From NCBI GenBank assembly GCA_001580565.1, contig LRBF01000279.1, positions 166,095 through 230,094 on the forward strand: DNA of 64,000 bases. Reading direction: 5' to 3'. A program made the translations under genes and the position numbers. The notes under the pieces were generated by a model. It was not told the origin of the DNA. It did no database searches and saw nothing but the letters and a program-made list of their open reading frames with translations. Below are positions 27,244 to 36,586 of this stretch, piece after piece. Positions within the stretch are counted from its first letter, which is position 1, and every line of letters begins with the position of its first letter. This DNA is from Caballeronia megalochromosomata. GTDB taxonomy: Bacteria > Pseudomonadota > Gammaproteobacteria > Burkholderiales > Burkholderiaceae.

Positions 27244-27918
27244 TTACCAATCTATCCGGTGCTTCTCCTCGGTCTCCTGATGGCGCCGGTCGTCGTCGAT
27301 GTGCAGGTATAAGCTCGTCGTCGTCAACGAAGCATGTCCGAGGGTATCGCGCACCATGCGCAAGTCGACCTGTCGATCGGCCATGTGTGATCCAGCGCTG
27401 TGCCGAAGCCAGTGGGCCGACGCTTTTTCCAACATGTCAGCGCGTGCCACTGATATCTCATCGCGCTCACGAAGTCGAGCGGCGGCCCCCGCAAACACGT
27501 CCTTGACGATCGCATGCTGTGCGGCGCGCGTCAAAGGTGCACACGTCTGCGTGCCGCCGTTGCCTGCCGTGGCACCAATTGGCAGGACCAGCGGCGTGTC
27601 TTCATTCGAGGTGGGAAGCGCGCTCAAGCCAAGGTGTTGTCGATACCGCGAGAGTTCCGTCATCATCTCCCGTGTGGCCGGAACCAACCGTTCCTTGCCG
27701 CCTTTGCCGTGCACGGTGAGACACCATCGCATTGCTCCATCCGCATCGCGCCGGACGAAGAACTGGCCCATTGCGTTGGCGCTGACCTCTGCGATCCGCA
27801 GCCCACCGAGATAGAGAAGGGTGAAAAGCCACCGCACGCGAGCGGCGTGTGCGAGCTCGCGCGCGGTGTCGCGCGGCATGGCGGCGATGGTGTCTTTAAA
27901 GCCACGCCCGGATCGCAT
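27244..27918 (-). pseudogene. Tyrosine recombinase catalytic domain, 5'-truncated
   Basis: 224 aa catalytic domain of a XerC/D-like integrase. The active-site set is complete: Arg in LGGLRIAEVS, Lys in GKGGKERLVP, HWLRHSAGSHM (His-x-x-Arg), GHASLTTTS (His) and nucleophile Tyr in SLYLHIDDD. The N-terminal core-binding domain is not in frame; upstream sequence has stops. It probably marks an old mobile element, since it lies in a stretch full of broken genes. Confidence 0.75.
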
Positions 27919-28718
27919 CGAGATCGTTTAGGTCGACCATAACTCTCATGCCAAAAGCCCGCGCCGCCGCTATCGCGCAAGAAGTCGCGCCACCAGCGGG
28001 GAACGGGGCTCGCTGCGCGTGACGACTTCAAGGCTTTCGAGGTCGCGCCAGTACTGGCGGATACCGACGTGGTTCAGCGCGGAGAGGAACTGCTCGCTCT
28101 CGAGCAATCCTTTGGGCGGGTTCGCCTAGATCTTCCGCAGACCTCTGCCGATGCCAAGGACGGCGCCGATCCCTCGCAGCCGGCGCGCGCGAAAGCCTAA
28201 GATGACGACCACAAGATGAGTTGCTTGACGGTAGCGCCCCCTTGCTTTCCTGGCATGCGACGCCGACACCTCAGGTGTATCGAGGGAGGGAAACGCTTGC
28301 GTTAACACTCTGTTCGCGAAGAGAGTCGGTCAACGTCATCGCCTCGCGTTGTCTCAGTCCCGGAGGTAGGACTGCAAAACTCGGCCCAACGGGCCAAATT
28401 CCCCCCGATGGAACTAAAGCAGCGGCCCCCCTGGCGAAACGACACAGATTTAGTCTCCCGTCGAGTGACCATAGGCGTCGAGCTGATATTGCAGCGTTCT
28501 CGCCGTGTCCATCGAATTTAACGTTTGAGTAACGGTGAGGCCAAGTCGAAGTCGGATGGGGCGTCATAGTTCGCATCACAGTGCCTTGCCCGGCGATACA
28601 ATACGCGCCGCTCCTCACCGACCCGTAGAAAAATGTCCGATAGAAGGCGCTACCCCGGCCAGCTGGTAGCGCTGGCAGTGGCAACGATTACCTGGATCGC
28701 AACGGAACAGGCCCAGAA
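27919..28718. other. Degenerate stretch with unrecognised coding scraps
   Basis: About 800 bases with no intact gene. A minus-strand frame around 27980-28120 reads LLESEQFLSALNHVGIRQYW and SLEVVTRSEPRSPLVARLLA, which looks protein-like but matches no family I recognise. It may be the lost N-terminal region of the recombinase or another remnant. Confidence 0.35.
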
Positions 28719-29108
28719 TCAATATGGACGCGAGACCGTCCGCCAGCCTCTGATGCCAGTACGCCGCCGGATCAGAATGACCGAAAGTGGCGCTACCCAG
28801 ACGTCGCCATCGCGCACCTCGACCGCGCAGTTCGGTACATCGTCGGCCCAGAGATCGAAGGTGCAGCCGCTTTCGAGATCGAAGCGCGCGTGGTGCCACT
28901 GACAGATCAGGATGCCGTCCTCAACGGTGCCCCGCTTAAGGGAGAAGCCCATGTGCGGACAACGATTATCGAGGGCAAAGATGCGCCCGCGGTCGTAAAG
29001 GACGAGGATCGGACGATGGCCACATTGCACGACCAGCCGATCCTTCTCTTTCAGGGCTTCAAGGCTGCCCACGAGCACAAATTCGCGATTCGGTGCATCC
29101 ATGCGCAC
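28640..29108 (-). pseudogene. Truncated, frameshifted Rieske [2Fe-2S] protein
   Basis: An open frame from 29108 encodes a Rieske domain with both cluster motifs, CPHMGF and CQWHHARFD, followed by GCTFDLWADDVPNCAVEVRD. After about 28795 the frame is lost, and another minus frame resumes with DPAAYWHQRLADGLASILIL, the expected continuation of longer Rieske proteins of this type. The C-terminal remainder is missing. The Rieske domain itself could still be made (129 aa), but the gene is best called a pseudogene. Confidence 0.7.
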
Positions 29109-29471
29109 ACCCCGATGTTCGTCACTTTACGGACGTCCAAAATACCTCGGGCCATTCGAATCATCAGCATATTCTTCAGTTTAGCGAAGCAGCCTGGCTT
29201 CTTCGCGGCATGCGAACCGCGCCGAACTCCGCACCTGGAGCCTCAGGCGACACGGTACCGAGCGAGGTGCGCCGTGGCAGAGGTGTCACATGGCATGGAC
29301 TTCTTGCCGGTCTCGAACGCAACGGACCCCAGGGACACCCCGTTGAATAGTCAAAGCGTCGATCGCGCTGATGTCTCGGCCGAGGTTTAGCTCGTCCTCG
29401 CCAAGGCCACGGACCATCGACCACGCGCGCCGATTGGTGATTGTGCCAATGCCGAACAGCGCAATTGCAGC
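29109..29471. other. Intergenic, no gene seen
   Basis: About 360 bases between divergent Rieske and TetR remnants. Open frames here overlap on both strands without family signatures. Confidence 0.4.
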
Positions 29472-29483
29472 TATTAATTAATA
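29472..29483. promoter_or_regulatory. AT-rich palindrome TATTAATTAATA
   Basis: A perfect 12-bp palindrome 28 bases before the TetR-like start, in an otherwise GC-rich region. It is a possible operator or -10 region of the now broken TetR gene. Confidence 0.4.
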
Positions 29484-29510
29484 ATCGCGACAGATCTGAT
29501 ATTGCCAACT

Positions 29511-30157
29511 ATGAGCGAACAACGTGTAAGACGAGATCCTGAAGGTACGCGGCGGCATTTCCTCGAGGCCGCCACCGAGCAGTTCACCCGGTTTGACCTC
29601 GCCGGCGCACGTGTCGACGCAATCGCCACGGCGGCTGGGACAAACGAGCGCATGCTCTACTATTACTTCACGAGCAAGGAGGGACTGTACGTCGCGGTGC
29701 TGGAAGCAATGTATGCGCAGTTCGCAGAACGCGAAGGAAGTTTGGATCTGTCTGGCCTGCAGCCAGGCGATGTCGCGCGAGATAGCGCAGTCGATTTGGG
29801 CATATCTGCGGAAAAATCCTCGGTGGTTGAGCCTCGTCAATAATGAAAATCAGCACGAAGGACGGTATCTTGCAGCGTTCGAGCAGCTTGCGAGAGACGA
29901 TCTCGCCGCTGATTGACTTGCTGCGGGTGACGCTCGAGCGCGGTGCGGCAGCAGGGCAGTTTCGCCGGGGCATTGATCTGCTGGACTTTTACGTAACGCT
30001 GGTTGGCATGGGCTATTACATTGTGGCCAACCGCTATACCGTGGAAGCGTTCGCGGGCCGGAATTATGCGGAGCAGCTTCACCACGAGTCGATTTCTAGC
30101 ATGCAAGTCGACATGTTGCTCGCCTATCTACGGCCGGTCGCCGCTGCAGTGGAATAG
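29511..30157 (+). pseudogene. TetR-family regulator with frameshifts
   Basis: The first frame (from 29511) encodes a full helix-turn-helix: ARVDAIATAAGTNERMLYYY. It shifts near 29765 to a frame with IWAYLRKNPRWLSLVNNENQ and again near 29880 to one with ETISPLIDLLRVTLERGAAA and FYVTLVGMGYYIVANRYTVE. Joined, these make a normal TetR protein of about 210 residues, so two frameshifts have inactivated it. It could still yield a DNA-binding fragment. Confidence 0.8.
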
Positions 30158-30224
30158 ATTCCGGGCCATGCAGGTCGCATGGGACCGTACATTGATGATG
30201 GGACGCCTTCAAAGCGCAACTGCC

Positions 30225-30671
30225 ATGACCGCCAAACCCAGCAAGATAGGCCATCTCGAGGCGGCCGCCTCGCATCACGAGCAGGCAGCGCTTTTTCATC
30301 GGGAAGCCTCGCAGTATTACGAGGCCGGTAAGAATTATGAGCATGCTGCCCATCTGGCGGTGCTGGCGCACGGGCACACGCAGCATGCCATGGACGAGGT
30401 TCATGTTGCTGCCAAGCATGCGGCCACGCCATCGTCGGCAGGCGCCGTTGACCGTGACCTGACGGCCGCGCAACATCATGCCGCCGCGTCGGCACTTCAC
30501 ACGCAAGCGGCGCAACATCTGCGGCACGCGGTCAAGCTTTTCGAGAGTGATCGCAGTGCAGTGGTCCACGAGACGCAATTGGGGGTTGCTCTTGCGTTAC
30601 GCGCGCTGGCTCATGGCAGCGAAGCGGCCAAACAATATGTCACCTTGGTGCGGGCAAAAGACGCGTCCTGA
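30225..30671 (+). CDS. His/Ala-rich helical protein of unknown function
   Basis: 148 aa from the ATG at 30225; earlier in-frame ATGs (30168, 30195) are possible and no start has a clear ribosome site. The protein is rich in His and Ala, predicted all-helical, with repeated AASHHEQAALFHREASQYYE and AAQHHAAASALHTQAAQHL blocks, suggesting an internal repeat or a coiled coil that binds metal. No signal peptide. It overlaps nothing and is intact, in contrast with its broken neighbours. Confidence 0.6.
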   Translation: MTAKPSKIGHLEAAASHHEQAALFHREASQYYEAGKNYEHAAHLAVLAHGHTQHAMDEVHVAAKHAATPSSAGAVDRDLTAAQHHAAASALHTQAAQHLRHAVKLFESDRSAVVHETQLGVALALRALAHGSEAAKQYVTLVRAKDAS

Positions 30672-30759
30672 AGCGTGTCGACGACTCGTAACGCGAAGTC
30701 GTCGGGTCGTAGGCTGAGCGAATGGCCAACGGAATCTCGGCAACGAAAGAAGGGTGGAA

Positions 30760-31213
30760 TGTGCTCAGGGCGCGGTGTCGCATCCGGCGAGCGACAAAAT
30801 CGACCCAAGCCGTCGACGATCATTCTCCCGATCTCGAAAGGCGCGATCTCGAAGTCTTTGCCGGTCATGGTCGGAACTTCGATCGCACCAATTCCGTAGC
30901 GTGCGGATAGTTCGTGAAGTGGCTCGGCGGGAACGTTGACACGAGCCGTCAGTGACCGGGCCACACCCGCGTATACGAAGCGAATGAACGGTGCGCGAGC
31001 TGACGTTGGGCGGAAATCCGCGGCGTGCCGAATCTGCGATCTCTTTGTTGAACGCGAGGTAAGCACCGCGCCAGCCCGTCAGATAATGCGCGACCAGCCG
31101 CAACGTCGAGGTTTTGCCTGCGCCGGCATAGGCTCTAACTTTGAGATCCCCGCGCCGATGGCCGCTTCCACGACTGCGCGTTGCTCAGTTGGCGGTTTGA
31201 AGGAGGTGAACAT
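30760..31213 (-). pseudogene. UvrD-like helicase remnant
   Basis: From the ATG at 31213 the minus strand reads FKPPTEQRAVVEAAIGAG, shifts frame, then LKVRAYAGAGKTSTLRLVAH (Walker A), GWRGAYLAFNKEIADSARRG, shifts again, then RFVYAGVARSLTARVNVPAE and MTGKDFEIAPFEIGRMIVDG. This is the start of a superfamily 1 helicase ending after about 150 residues. Two frameshifts plus truncation make it a pseudogene. Confidence 0.75.
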
Positions 31214-31488
31214 GAAGATCGAGGCTAAGGGTGCTGCGAATAGCCTACAAGAGACGCTTCCATCCGGAATTCGCTGCAGACGTGCTGTGGCCACGAAAAT
31301 CTCCGATCACGATCCAGACAGGCATAAGTGTCCTTTCCGTGCGAAAAATGGCTGCGCAAAAACCTCGTTTACCCCATACGAGGCCTAAGCGGGGGTTGCC
31401 GTTGCGGCGTCCACGGTTCAAGATGAGCATCCCAGCACGCAACTCGGGCAACCGCCGGTCAAACGGTAACTCAGGTACAAAACACAAC

Positions 31489-31692
31489 ATGGCAACTGGT
31501 ACGGTCAAGTGGTTCAACGATGCGAAGGGTTTCGGCTTCATCTCGCCCGATGCAGGCGGTGACGATCTATTCGCACATTTTTCTGAAATCCGTTCTGAAG
31601 GCTTCAAAACCCTCGCGGAAGGGCAGAAGGTGAGCTACGAGGAAAAGATGGGGCCGAAGGGCAAGCAGGCGTCTAACATCAAGCCGATTTAA
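31489..31692 (+). CDS. Cold-shock-domain protein (CspA family)
   Basis: 67 aa single cold-shock domain with RNP1 (KGFGFI) and RNP2-like DLFAHF motifs, length exactly as in the family. It binds single-stranded RNA/DNA and melts secondary structure. It may be expressed with a long leader, since about 270 bases upstream hold no functional gene. Several copies are usual in Burkholderiaceae, so I give no symbol. Confidence 0.92.
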   Translation: MATGTVKWFNDAKGFGFISPDAGGDDLFAHFSEIRSEGFKTLAEGQKVSYEEKMGPKGKQASNIKPI

Positions 31693-32136
31693 GCGGCTGC
31701 GCTGCGGCAGTCCGTCGGGGCGCCATGGCGGGAGCAGCCTCTGGTTCGATCGAAACGAACTGCGGCGCAGTCACCCGGACGTGATGTCCATACAACTGAC
31801 ATTTTGCTTGCCAGCCAATGCGGATCCGCGCTGCCTTCCATGGCTATCGCGTTGACCGGACGCATGCCTAAGCGCGCATAGAGCTGCTTGCGCGCGCCTG
31901 TTTGCGCCGCACCTGCGCGCCCCGTACGTCCTGCGCGCGCAGGAGAAGCAACGCACGGCTGGATCAATGCGGATGAGCGTCGCATTCGCGATGATGGTCT
32001 AACAAACGGAAATGGCCCGACCAGCGTAAGCCGATCGGGCCATTTCGGTCAGGCTGACCATCGGATTAAGATAGGTCCGCAGAAGCTGCCTGCTACGTCT
32101 AACCTGCGCTGCGCGGCGCGAAGTCTCGCGAAAAAC
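31693..32136. other. Region between cspA-like gene and rplI, possible GNAT scrap
   Basis: A minus-strand frame around 31780-31900 contains KQLYARLGMRPVNAIAMEG, reminiscent of the end of a GNAT acetyltransferase, but without the acetyl-CoA motif. Otherwise only the rplI terminator is recognised. Confidence 0.3.
32010..32045 (-). terminator. Terminator of the rpsF-rplI operon
   Basis: AAATGGCCCGA pairs with TCGGGCCATTT (11 bp) across a 14-base loop, about 90 bases downstream of the rplI stop. The U-tract on the minus strand is short and interrupted. Confidence 0.75.
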
Positions 32137-32592
32137 TTACGCGTGCTCGCCAAGCACCGACACCGTGACGTCGACCAGCACGTCCGTGTGCAGCGCCACT
32201 TGAACCGAATGGTCGCCGACCATCTTCAGCGGGCCTTGCGGCAGACGCACTTGCGCCTTTTCCACTTCCGCGAAGCCTCGCGACTTCAGCGCTTCAGCGA
32301 TGTCCGCGTTCGTGACCGAACCGAACAGACGGCCGTCGACGCCAGCCTTCTGCGAGATCTGAACCGTGAAGCCGTTCAGCTTTTCGCCCTGGGCTTCGGC
32401 AGCCTTCAGCTTTTCAGCGGCGACCTTTTCGAGCTCGGCGCGGCGAACTTCGAATTCGGCGATTGCGTCCTTCGTTGCGCGGCGTGCCTTCTTGCCGGGG
32501 ATCAGGAAGTTACGTGCGTAGCCGTCCTTGACCTTGACGATATCGCCGAGGTTGCCCAGGTTGACGACCTTTTCCAAAAGAATGATTTGCAT
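32137..32592 (-). CDS. rplI: 50S ribosomal protein bL9
   Basis: 151 aa, normal length. Begins MQIILLEKVVNLGNLGDIVKVKDG and has the long connecting helix (about 50-75) and C-terminal domain. Last gene of the rpsF-priB-rpsR-rplI operon; ribosomal large subunit, near the L1 stalk. Spacing to rpsR is 28 bases. Confidence 0.98.
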   Translation of the reverse strand: MQIILLEKVVNLGNLGDIVKVKDGYARNFLIPGKKARRATKDAIAEFEVRRAELEKVAAEKLKAAEAQGEKLNGFTVQISQKAGVDGRLFGSVTNADIAEALKSRGFAEVEKAQVRLPQGPLKMVGDHSVQVALHTDVLVDVTVSVLGEHA

Positions 32593-32620
32593 TTTTGGCT
32601 TTCCTTAGTGCGTCGTCTGA

Positions 32621-32899
32621 TTAGGCCTTGTGCAGGTCGGTGTACGGCAGGAGCGCGAGGAAACGCGCGCGCTTGATTGCCGTGTCGAGCTGGCGCTGAT
32701 AGTGCGCCTTCGTGCCAGTCAGACGAGCCGGCGTGATCTTGCCGTTTTCGCCGATGAAGTCCTTCAGCGTTTCCGTGTCCTTGTAGTCGATGTACTCGAC
32801 ACTGGCTGCCGTGAAACGGCAGAACTTCTTGCGCTTGAAGAGCGGGTTTTGTTGCGGACGACGCTTGTCGAATTTCTTCTTACCAGTGGGACGGGGCAT
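32621..32899 (-). CDS. rpsR: 30S ribosomal protein bS18
   Basis: 92 aa with the family core KKFCRFTA...IDYKD..TLKDFI and ITPARLTGTKAHYQRQL. It binds with bS6 in the small-subunit platform. It starts 2 bases after the priB stop. Confidence 0.98.
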   Translation of the reverse strand: MPRPTGKKKFDKRRPQQNPLFKRKKFCRFTAASVEYIDYKDTETLKDFIGENGKITPARLTGTKAHYQRQLDTAIKRARFLALLPYTDLHKA

Positions 32900-32901
32900 G
32901 A

Positions 32902-33201
32902 CTAATCCTTTCCAATGTCCTGCAATTCTGTGATGTGAAACACCAGGGTTCGCGCGTTGCGGCTTTTCTTCGCCAGAAAGCCGGTGAAGCGTGTTTCGAC
33001 GCCCATCGGACAGCTTTCCAGCCTGCCGCTCGCTTCTCCGGCCGCGACCGCCTGCAGTGTCAGTTCGATCTTTCGGGCAATGCCCGCTTCGACGACTTCT
33101 GCCGCGTGTTGCAACGTGCAGCTTGCGATCGGGATGCCGGCGGGCGTGTACCGCACCGGTTCGCGTTCCACGACGCTTGCTGTCAGTTGCAGCCGGTTCA
33201 C
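32902..33201 (-). CDS. priB: Primosomal replication protein N
   Basis: 99 aa single OB-fold protein (MNRLQLTASVVEREPVRYTP, GIPIASCTLQH, GFLAKKSRNARTLVFHI). It bridges PriA and single-stranded DNA in replication restart. Located between rpsF and rpsR as in other proteobacteria. Confidence 0.96.
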   Translation of the reverse strand: MNRLQLTASVVEREPVRYTPAGIPIASCTLQHAAEVVEAGIARKIELTLQAVAAGEASGRLESCPMGVETRFTGFLAKKSRNARTLVFHITELQDIGKD

Positions 33202-33245
33202 GAGATGTTTCTGTTCCCTAGTGGCTTGACAGTTCGAAACTGTCC

Positions 33246-33617
33246 TTAAGCCTGCGCTTCGGACGGCTGGCTAGCCGCCTTTCTGGCTTCGTCGCGCTGC
33301 ACTTCCTTCATCATCGGCGACGGGCCGGTTTCGGCCTTCTTCATCTTGACGATGAGGTGACGCAGAACAGCGTCATTGAACTTGAACGCGTGTTCGAGTT
33401 CTTCGAGCGTGGTCTGGTCGCATTCGATGTTCATGCAGACGTAGTGAGCCTTCGCGAGTTTCTCGATCATGTAGGCCAGTTGGCGGCGGCCCCAGTCCTC
33501 GATGCGGTGGATCTGGCCACCGTGCGACGTGATCGTGCCCTTGTAGCGCTCGATCATTGCGGGCACTTGCTCGCTCTGATCCGGGTGCACGATAAAGACG
33601 ATTTCGTAATGACGCAT
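33246..33617 (-). CDS. rpsF: 30S ribosomal protein bS6
   Basis: 123 aa. Start at the ATG 33617 behind AAGGAGTG; the longer upstream frame is not coding. MRHYEIVFIVHPDQSEQVPA and IHRIEDWGRRQLAYMIEK are diagnostic. The C-terminal tail (MKEVQRDEARKAASQP) is the usual Burkholderia extension. First gene of its operon; in the family bS6:bS18 can autoregulate through the leader. Confidence 0.98.
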   Translation of the reverse strand: MRHYEIVFIVHPDQSEQVPAMIERYKGTITSHGGQIHRIEDWGRRQLAYMIEKLAKAHYVCMNIECDQTTLEELEHAFKFNDAVLRHLIVKMKKAETGPSPMMKEVQRDEARKAASQPSEAQA

Positions 33618-34034
33618 GTTCACTCCTTGTGGATAGAAGCCGCCCAGGCGTCGAACCGGTGCGGCAAGTGAGAGGCCGCAACTATACTTTAATCGGCGCT
33701 GCTTGAGAGATTCATCGCGTGCCGTGTCTTCCCTCTGCGCCTTGCGGGACATCGGAGTGGGGCAGCCCCATCGATTTGGCGGCGCGAGACCTGAAAAAGA
33801 CAACGCTTGTGACTCGGAAAGTGGCATCGCAAGTCGGACGTCTGTCCGGGCAATACGCTCGCACTCGTCGCGGTTGCCCGATCGGAAGCCTCGGCGGTCA
33901 ATGATTTGAATTTCTTTTTGATGCCAACGGTGCAGCAAGCCAGCCGACAATTCTCACTCAACCCTTCATCTATTGTGCAGTAGATAGATGAATTGCGTTG
34001 AGAGCCGGATCGGACGAAGTACATTGTCGTGTTC
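33618..34034. other. Upstream region of the rpsF operon
   Basis: 417 bases without a convincing gene. The promoter and leader of the rpsF operon must lie here; I could not identify a clear -35/-10 pair. Confidence 0.4.
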
Positions 34035-34316
34035 ATGTTTGTTCAAGACGAAGGCTCTGTCGCACGACGGTCCGACCAACTCGAAGATGAATTCATTGAG
34101 CTTATCGAGCGCGTGGAGCAATATCCCAAGATGGGTCGTCGAGCCGACTTCTTTGCAGCGGTCTCGAACGCGTCGCCGGCTCGGCGTGAGAAGGTTGAGC
34201 AGGTGTCCGTGCAGTCGCAGATGCTGGAGTTTCGGGAGATCGTTCTCTCCTCCTATCTCGTCCTGTACGCGTGTTCTGATCGGCGCACGATTCTGCGTTT
34301 CCTCCGCCACGAGTGA
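34035..34316 (+). CDS. Orphan ParE/RelE-like toxin ORF, possibly degenerate
   Basis: 93 aa. The segment DEFIELIERVEQYPKMGRR and the ending REIVLSSYLVLYACSDRRTI then LRFLRH follow the ParE/RelE toxin pattern (..fP.mGR... lvyr.....i.iL...h). No antitoxin gene lies upstream, and the middle (SNASPARREKVEQVS) is aberrant, suggesting a decayed toxin. An ATG two codons after a GTG start was chosen. Confidence 0.45.
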   Translation: MFVQDEGSVARRSDQLEDEFIELIERVEQYPKMGRRADFFAAVSNASPARREKVEQVSVQSQMLEFREIVLSSYLVLYACSDRRTILRFLRHE

Positions 34317-34575
34317 GAAACCGTGTAACTCGATGCCGTTTAATGCTTTAACTCATTGGAGATTGGACACGGTGGTTGGAAGTGGTCGATGTTCGCTCGA
34401 CTGCGCCCGAATCCGATATTCGCTGAGCGTCATGCAACGATTGTGACGCTGATGCCGTTCGACGATTTTCGGTTCCGCAGTGTGATGAACGGCGGCACGC
34501 ACTTGTAAATCGATTGCCAACTCGCTGCCTGATTGCTTTTGGCAGCCCAATTCAAATTTCATAGATAAATATCAT

Positions 34576-34851
34576 ATGGCGCAGAATCAACCGGGTGTGC
34601 AAGGCGAGTTTCTCAACGCGCTGAGAAATGAACGAAAACGAGTGGCGATATACCTCGTCAACGGAATCAGGCTGGTTGGACACATCGAGTCATTCGACAC
34701 GTACATGCTCTATCTCAGTGCGACCACGGGATCTCAGATGCTGTTCAAGCACGCGATCTCGACAATCGGCGAAGACACGGGACCAGCGGTTCGATCGAAC
34801 AATAGGGGGAGCGTGTCGCGCGATCATGTGAATCGCACTCATTCTAAATAG
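34576..34851 (+). CDS. Hfq-family RNA chaperone (additional copy)
   Basis: 91 aa Sm-like protein. Sm1 is present as LNALRNERKRVAIYLVNGIR, LVGHIESFDTYMLYL, and Sm2 as QMLFKHAISTI, where canonical Hfq has QMVYKHAIST; Phe and Leu replace residues here. The C-terminal tail is short and basic. The chromosomal hfq of this group normally sits beside der/hflX, so this lone copy is likely a paralogue that binds RNA. No ribosome site is obvious. Confidence 0.85.
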   Translation: MAQNQPGVQGEFLNALRNERKRVAIYLVNGIRLVGHIESFDTYMLYLSATTGSQMLFKHAISTIGEDTGPAVRSNNRGSVSRDHVNRTHSK

Positions 34852-35126
34852 CCGCGGCACGGAACAATCGCTTTGCGCGACGCCGACGCGGAGCATCAAC
34901 AACGTCCACCGGTCGAGCAAGAATGTAATCGATGCCACGCGTTGTTTGGCCGGCAGCGGTGAACACGATTCATCACGCGTTGGGAGGGCGTCCCGCTGAT
35001 AACTTCGCGTTTGAGCAGCGCAAGATATAGTTGATGGTCGCCGTATTCGTTCCGGCCCGAACCCTAACTGACGGACGTAACGGGGTTGAGTCAACGCTGG
35101 AAAACGCCAACAACAGGAGCATCGCT

Positions 35127-35741
35127 ATGACGATCAATATAAAGATTGCTGACGACTACGAGACTTATGTTCCACGAGGCGAAAGCTGGCTGGCGACGCA
35201 TCCGGAAGAAACCTTTGGTGGAATCGACAATTCGGCTTGGCGGGAGATGAATATCAAGTTGGCGGATGGGCCGAGGGAAGCCTATGAGGCTTGGGTTGCT
35301 GGCTTAGTCAAACGATTCAAAGCGGGTGAGTTCGATTTTGATGCGATAAATACGCCGGCGGGCTTCGAAGACTTCCACGCTTCGCTGGTCGAAGACATTG
35401 CCGCTTATTGGGTGAAGCGTGGCTTGGAGGCACAATCACAGCACGTCGTTCTGCTCATGGCTGACTCCGCGATCAGATTCTTTCGGCGTACAGACAACAA
35501 CCGTTGGCCGATTCTGCATCAGGTTGTTCGCAAGTACGGACATGCAGTGCTGAATCAGTCGTGTCAAAGTCTGCTCAAGGAACTCTTCGCCGACGAGAAG
35601 CGCTACGCGTCAGTCGGCACGATCGACGAGGTTGACAGGTCTTACAAAGCACAGCAAGCGCGGATAAGCGACTTCTGTGACCAGTATGGCGGCAGCCCGC
35701 TCGTCGTCAACGCATATGCCCTTGATCGCAAGTCCAAATGA
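35127..35741 (+). CDS. Hypothetical protein
   Basis: 204 aa from ATG 35127, with AGGAGC upstream. Soluble, acidic, mostly helical, without signal peptide or membrane segment. I recognise no family. Blocks such as PREAYEAWVAGLVKRFKAGE and ELFADEKRYASVGTIDEVDR are ordinary in composition and the frame is intact, so it is probably a real gene of the accessory region. Confidence 0.6.
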   Translation: MTINIKIADDYETYVPRGESWLATHPEETFGGIDNSAWREMNIKLADGPREAYEAWVAGLVKRFKAGEFDFDAINTPAGFEDFHASLVEDIAAYWVKRGLEAQSQHVVLLMADSAIRFFRRTDNNRWPILHQVVRKYGHAVLNQSCQSLLKELFADEKRYASVGTIDEVDRSYKAQQARISDFCDQYGGSPLVVNAYALDRKSK

Positions 35742-36328
35742 GATGCCGTCACGGGGGTCTTTACCGTGGGAGGCGCCGGGTTTCATGCATTCGCCCGCGT
35801 CGAACAGATGATTGGCGAGACCGCACGCCGTCGAATTGGTAGCCCCCGGCAGATAATGTCAATCACAGTCACGATCCGGTCGCGGCGGAGGTCGCAAACA
35901 GCTGCACTCGAAAATTGCGACCGGCGCCAGCAGCGGATCGGATGCATGCCGTGCCACATGCTTGCAGCATTTTGTTCGTCAACGGGCGCGTTTTAGGGTG
36001 GAACGAAGATTGTCGGCTATGGTGCGGGCCTGTTAGATGGCCTCCCGACTCAATCTATTGATAGATAGAGAGAGTGCGGAAACGCACCCTCGGAATTTGC
36101 AGGCGAACACTAAGATTATTAGGGTCGAAATGTGATTGGTTTCACGGGAAACGTTTCTCAGCGTGCGCGCGGTCCATCTGGGGCCCTTGCACCTGCGCTG
36201 TTTCAGCATTCACGTTTGAAACACGTCCACATTTGGACGCAAAGCTGAATCGAAAGCCGGGGATTGTGCACCGTTTGATAATAGTTGATAAGCGGTATAC
36301 TATTTTCTGGGTCACTTGGGGGTTAGCC
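35742..36328. other. Intergenic region upstream of parDE
   Basis: 587 bases with no recognised gene. A stem-loop (GAGAGTGCG/CGCACCCTC with a GAAA loop, one mismatch) lies near 36070-36091. TTGATA (36275) and TATACT (36296) with a 15-base spacer form a possible promoter for parDE, and TTGATA is repeated at 36285. Confidence 0.4.
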
Positions 36329-36586
36329 ATGATTAGCGCAGACTTGGGGCAGCAACTTGAAGGGTACGTCACGAAGCTAGTTGAAACGGGCCGCTACGGG
36401 TCGAAAAGTGAAGTCTTACGCGAGGGCGTGCGACTGATTCAGGACCGCGAGACGCAGCTTGTCGCGCTGGATGCCGTGATTGAGCGTGGCATCGTCGATT
36501 CCGATGCTGGCCGAGGGGAGCCCGCCGAGGAAGTGTTCGACCAGCTCGAAGCCAAGTATCAGGCAATGGCGGACGGCAAGGCATGA
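36329..36586 (+). CDS. parD: ParD-family (CC2985-type) antitoxin
   Basis: 85 aa. N-terminal ribbon-helix-helix (LGQQLEGYVTKLVETGRYGS then KSEVLREGVRLIQ) for DNA binding, and a C-terminal acidic tail that should clamp the toxin. The frame overlaps the toxin start by four bases (ATGA), so both are translationally coupled. Expected to autoregulate the pair. Confidence 0.92.
   Translation: MISADLGQQLEGYVTKLVETGRYGSKSEVLREGVRLIQDRETQLVALDAVIERGIVDSDAGRGEPAEEVFDQLEAKYQAMADGKA

Noticed and set aside
28271..28684. Minus-strand open frame of 137 codons between integrase and Rieske remnants
   Set aside because: Composition is low-complexity-like with no start signal, and no family is recognised.
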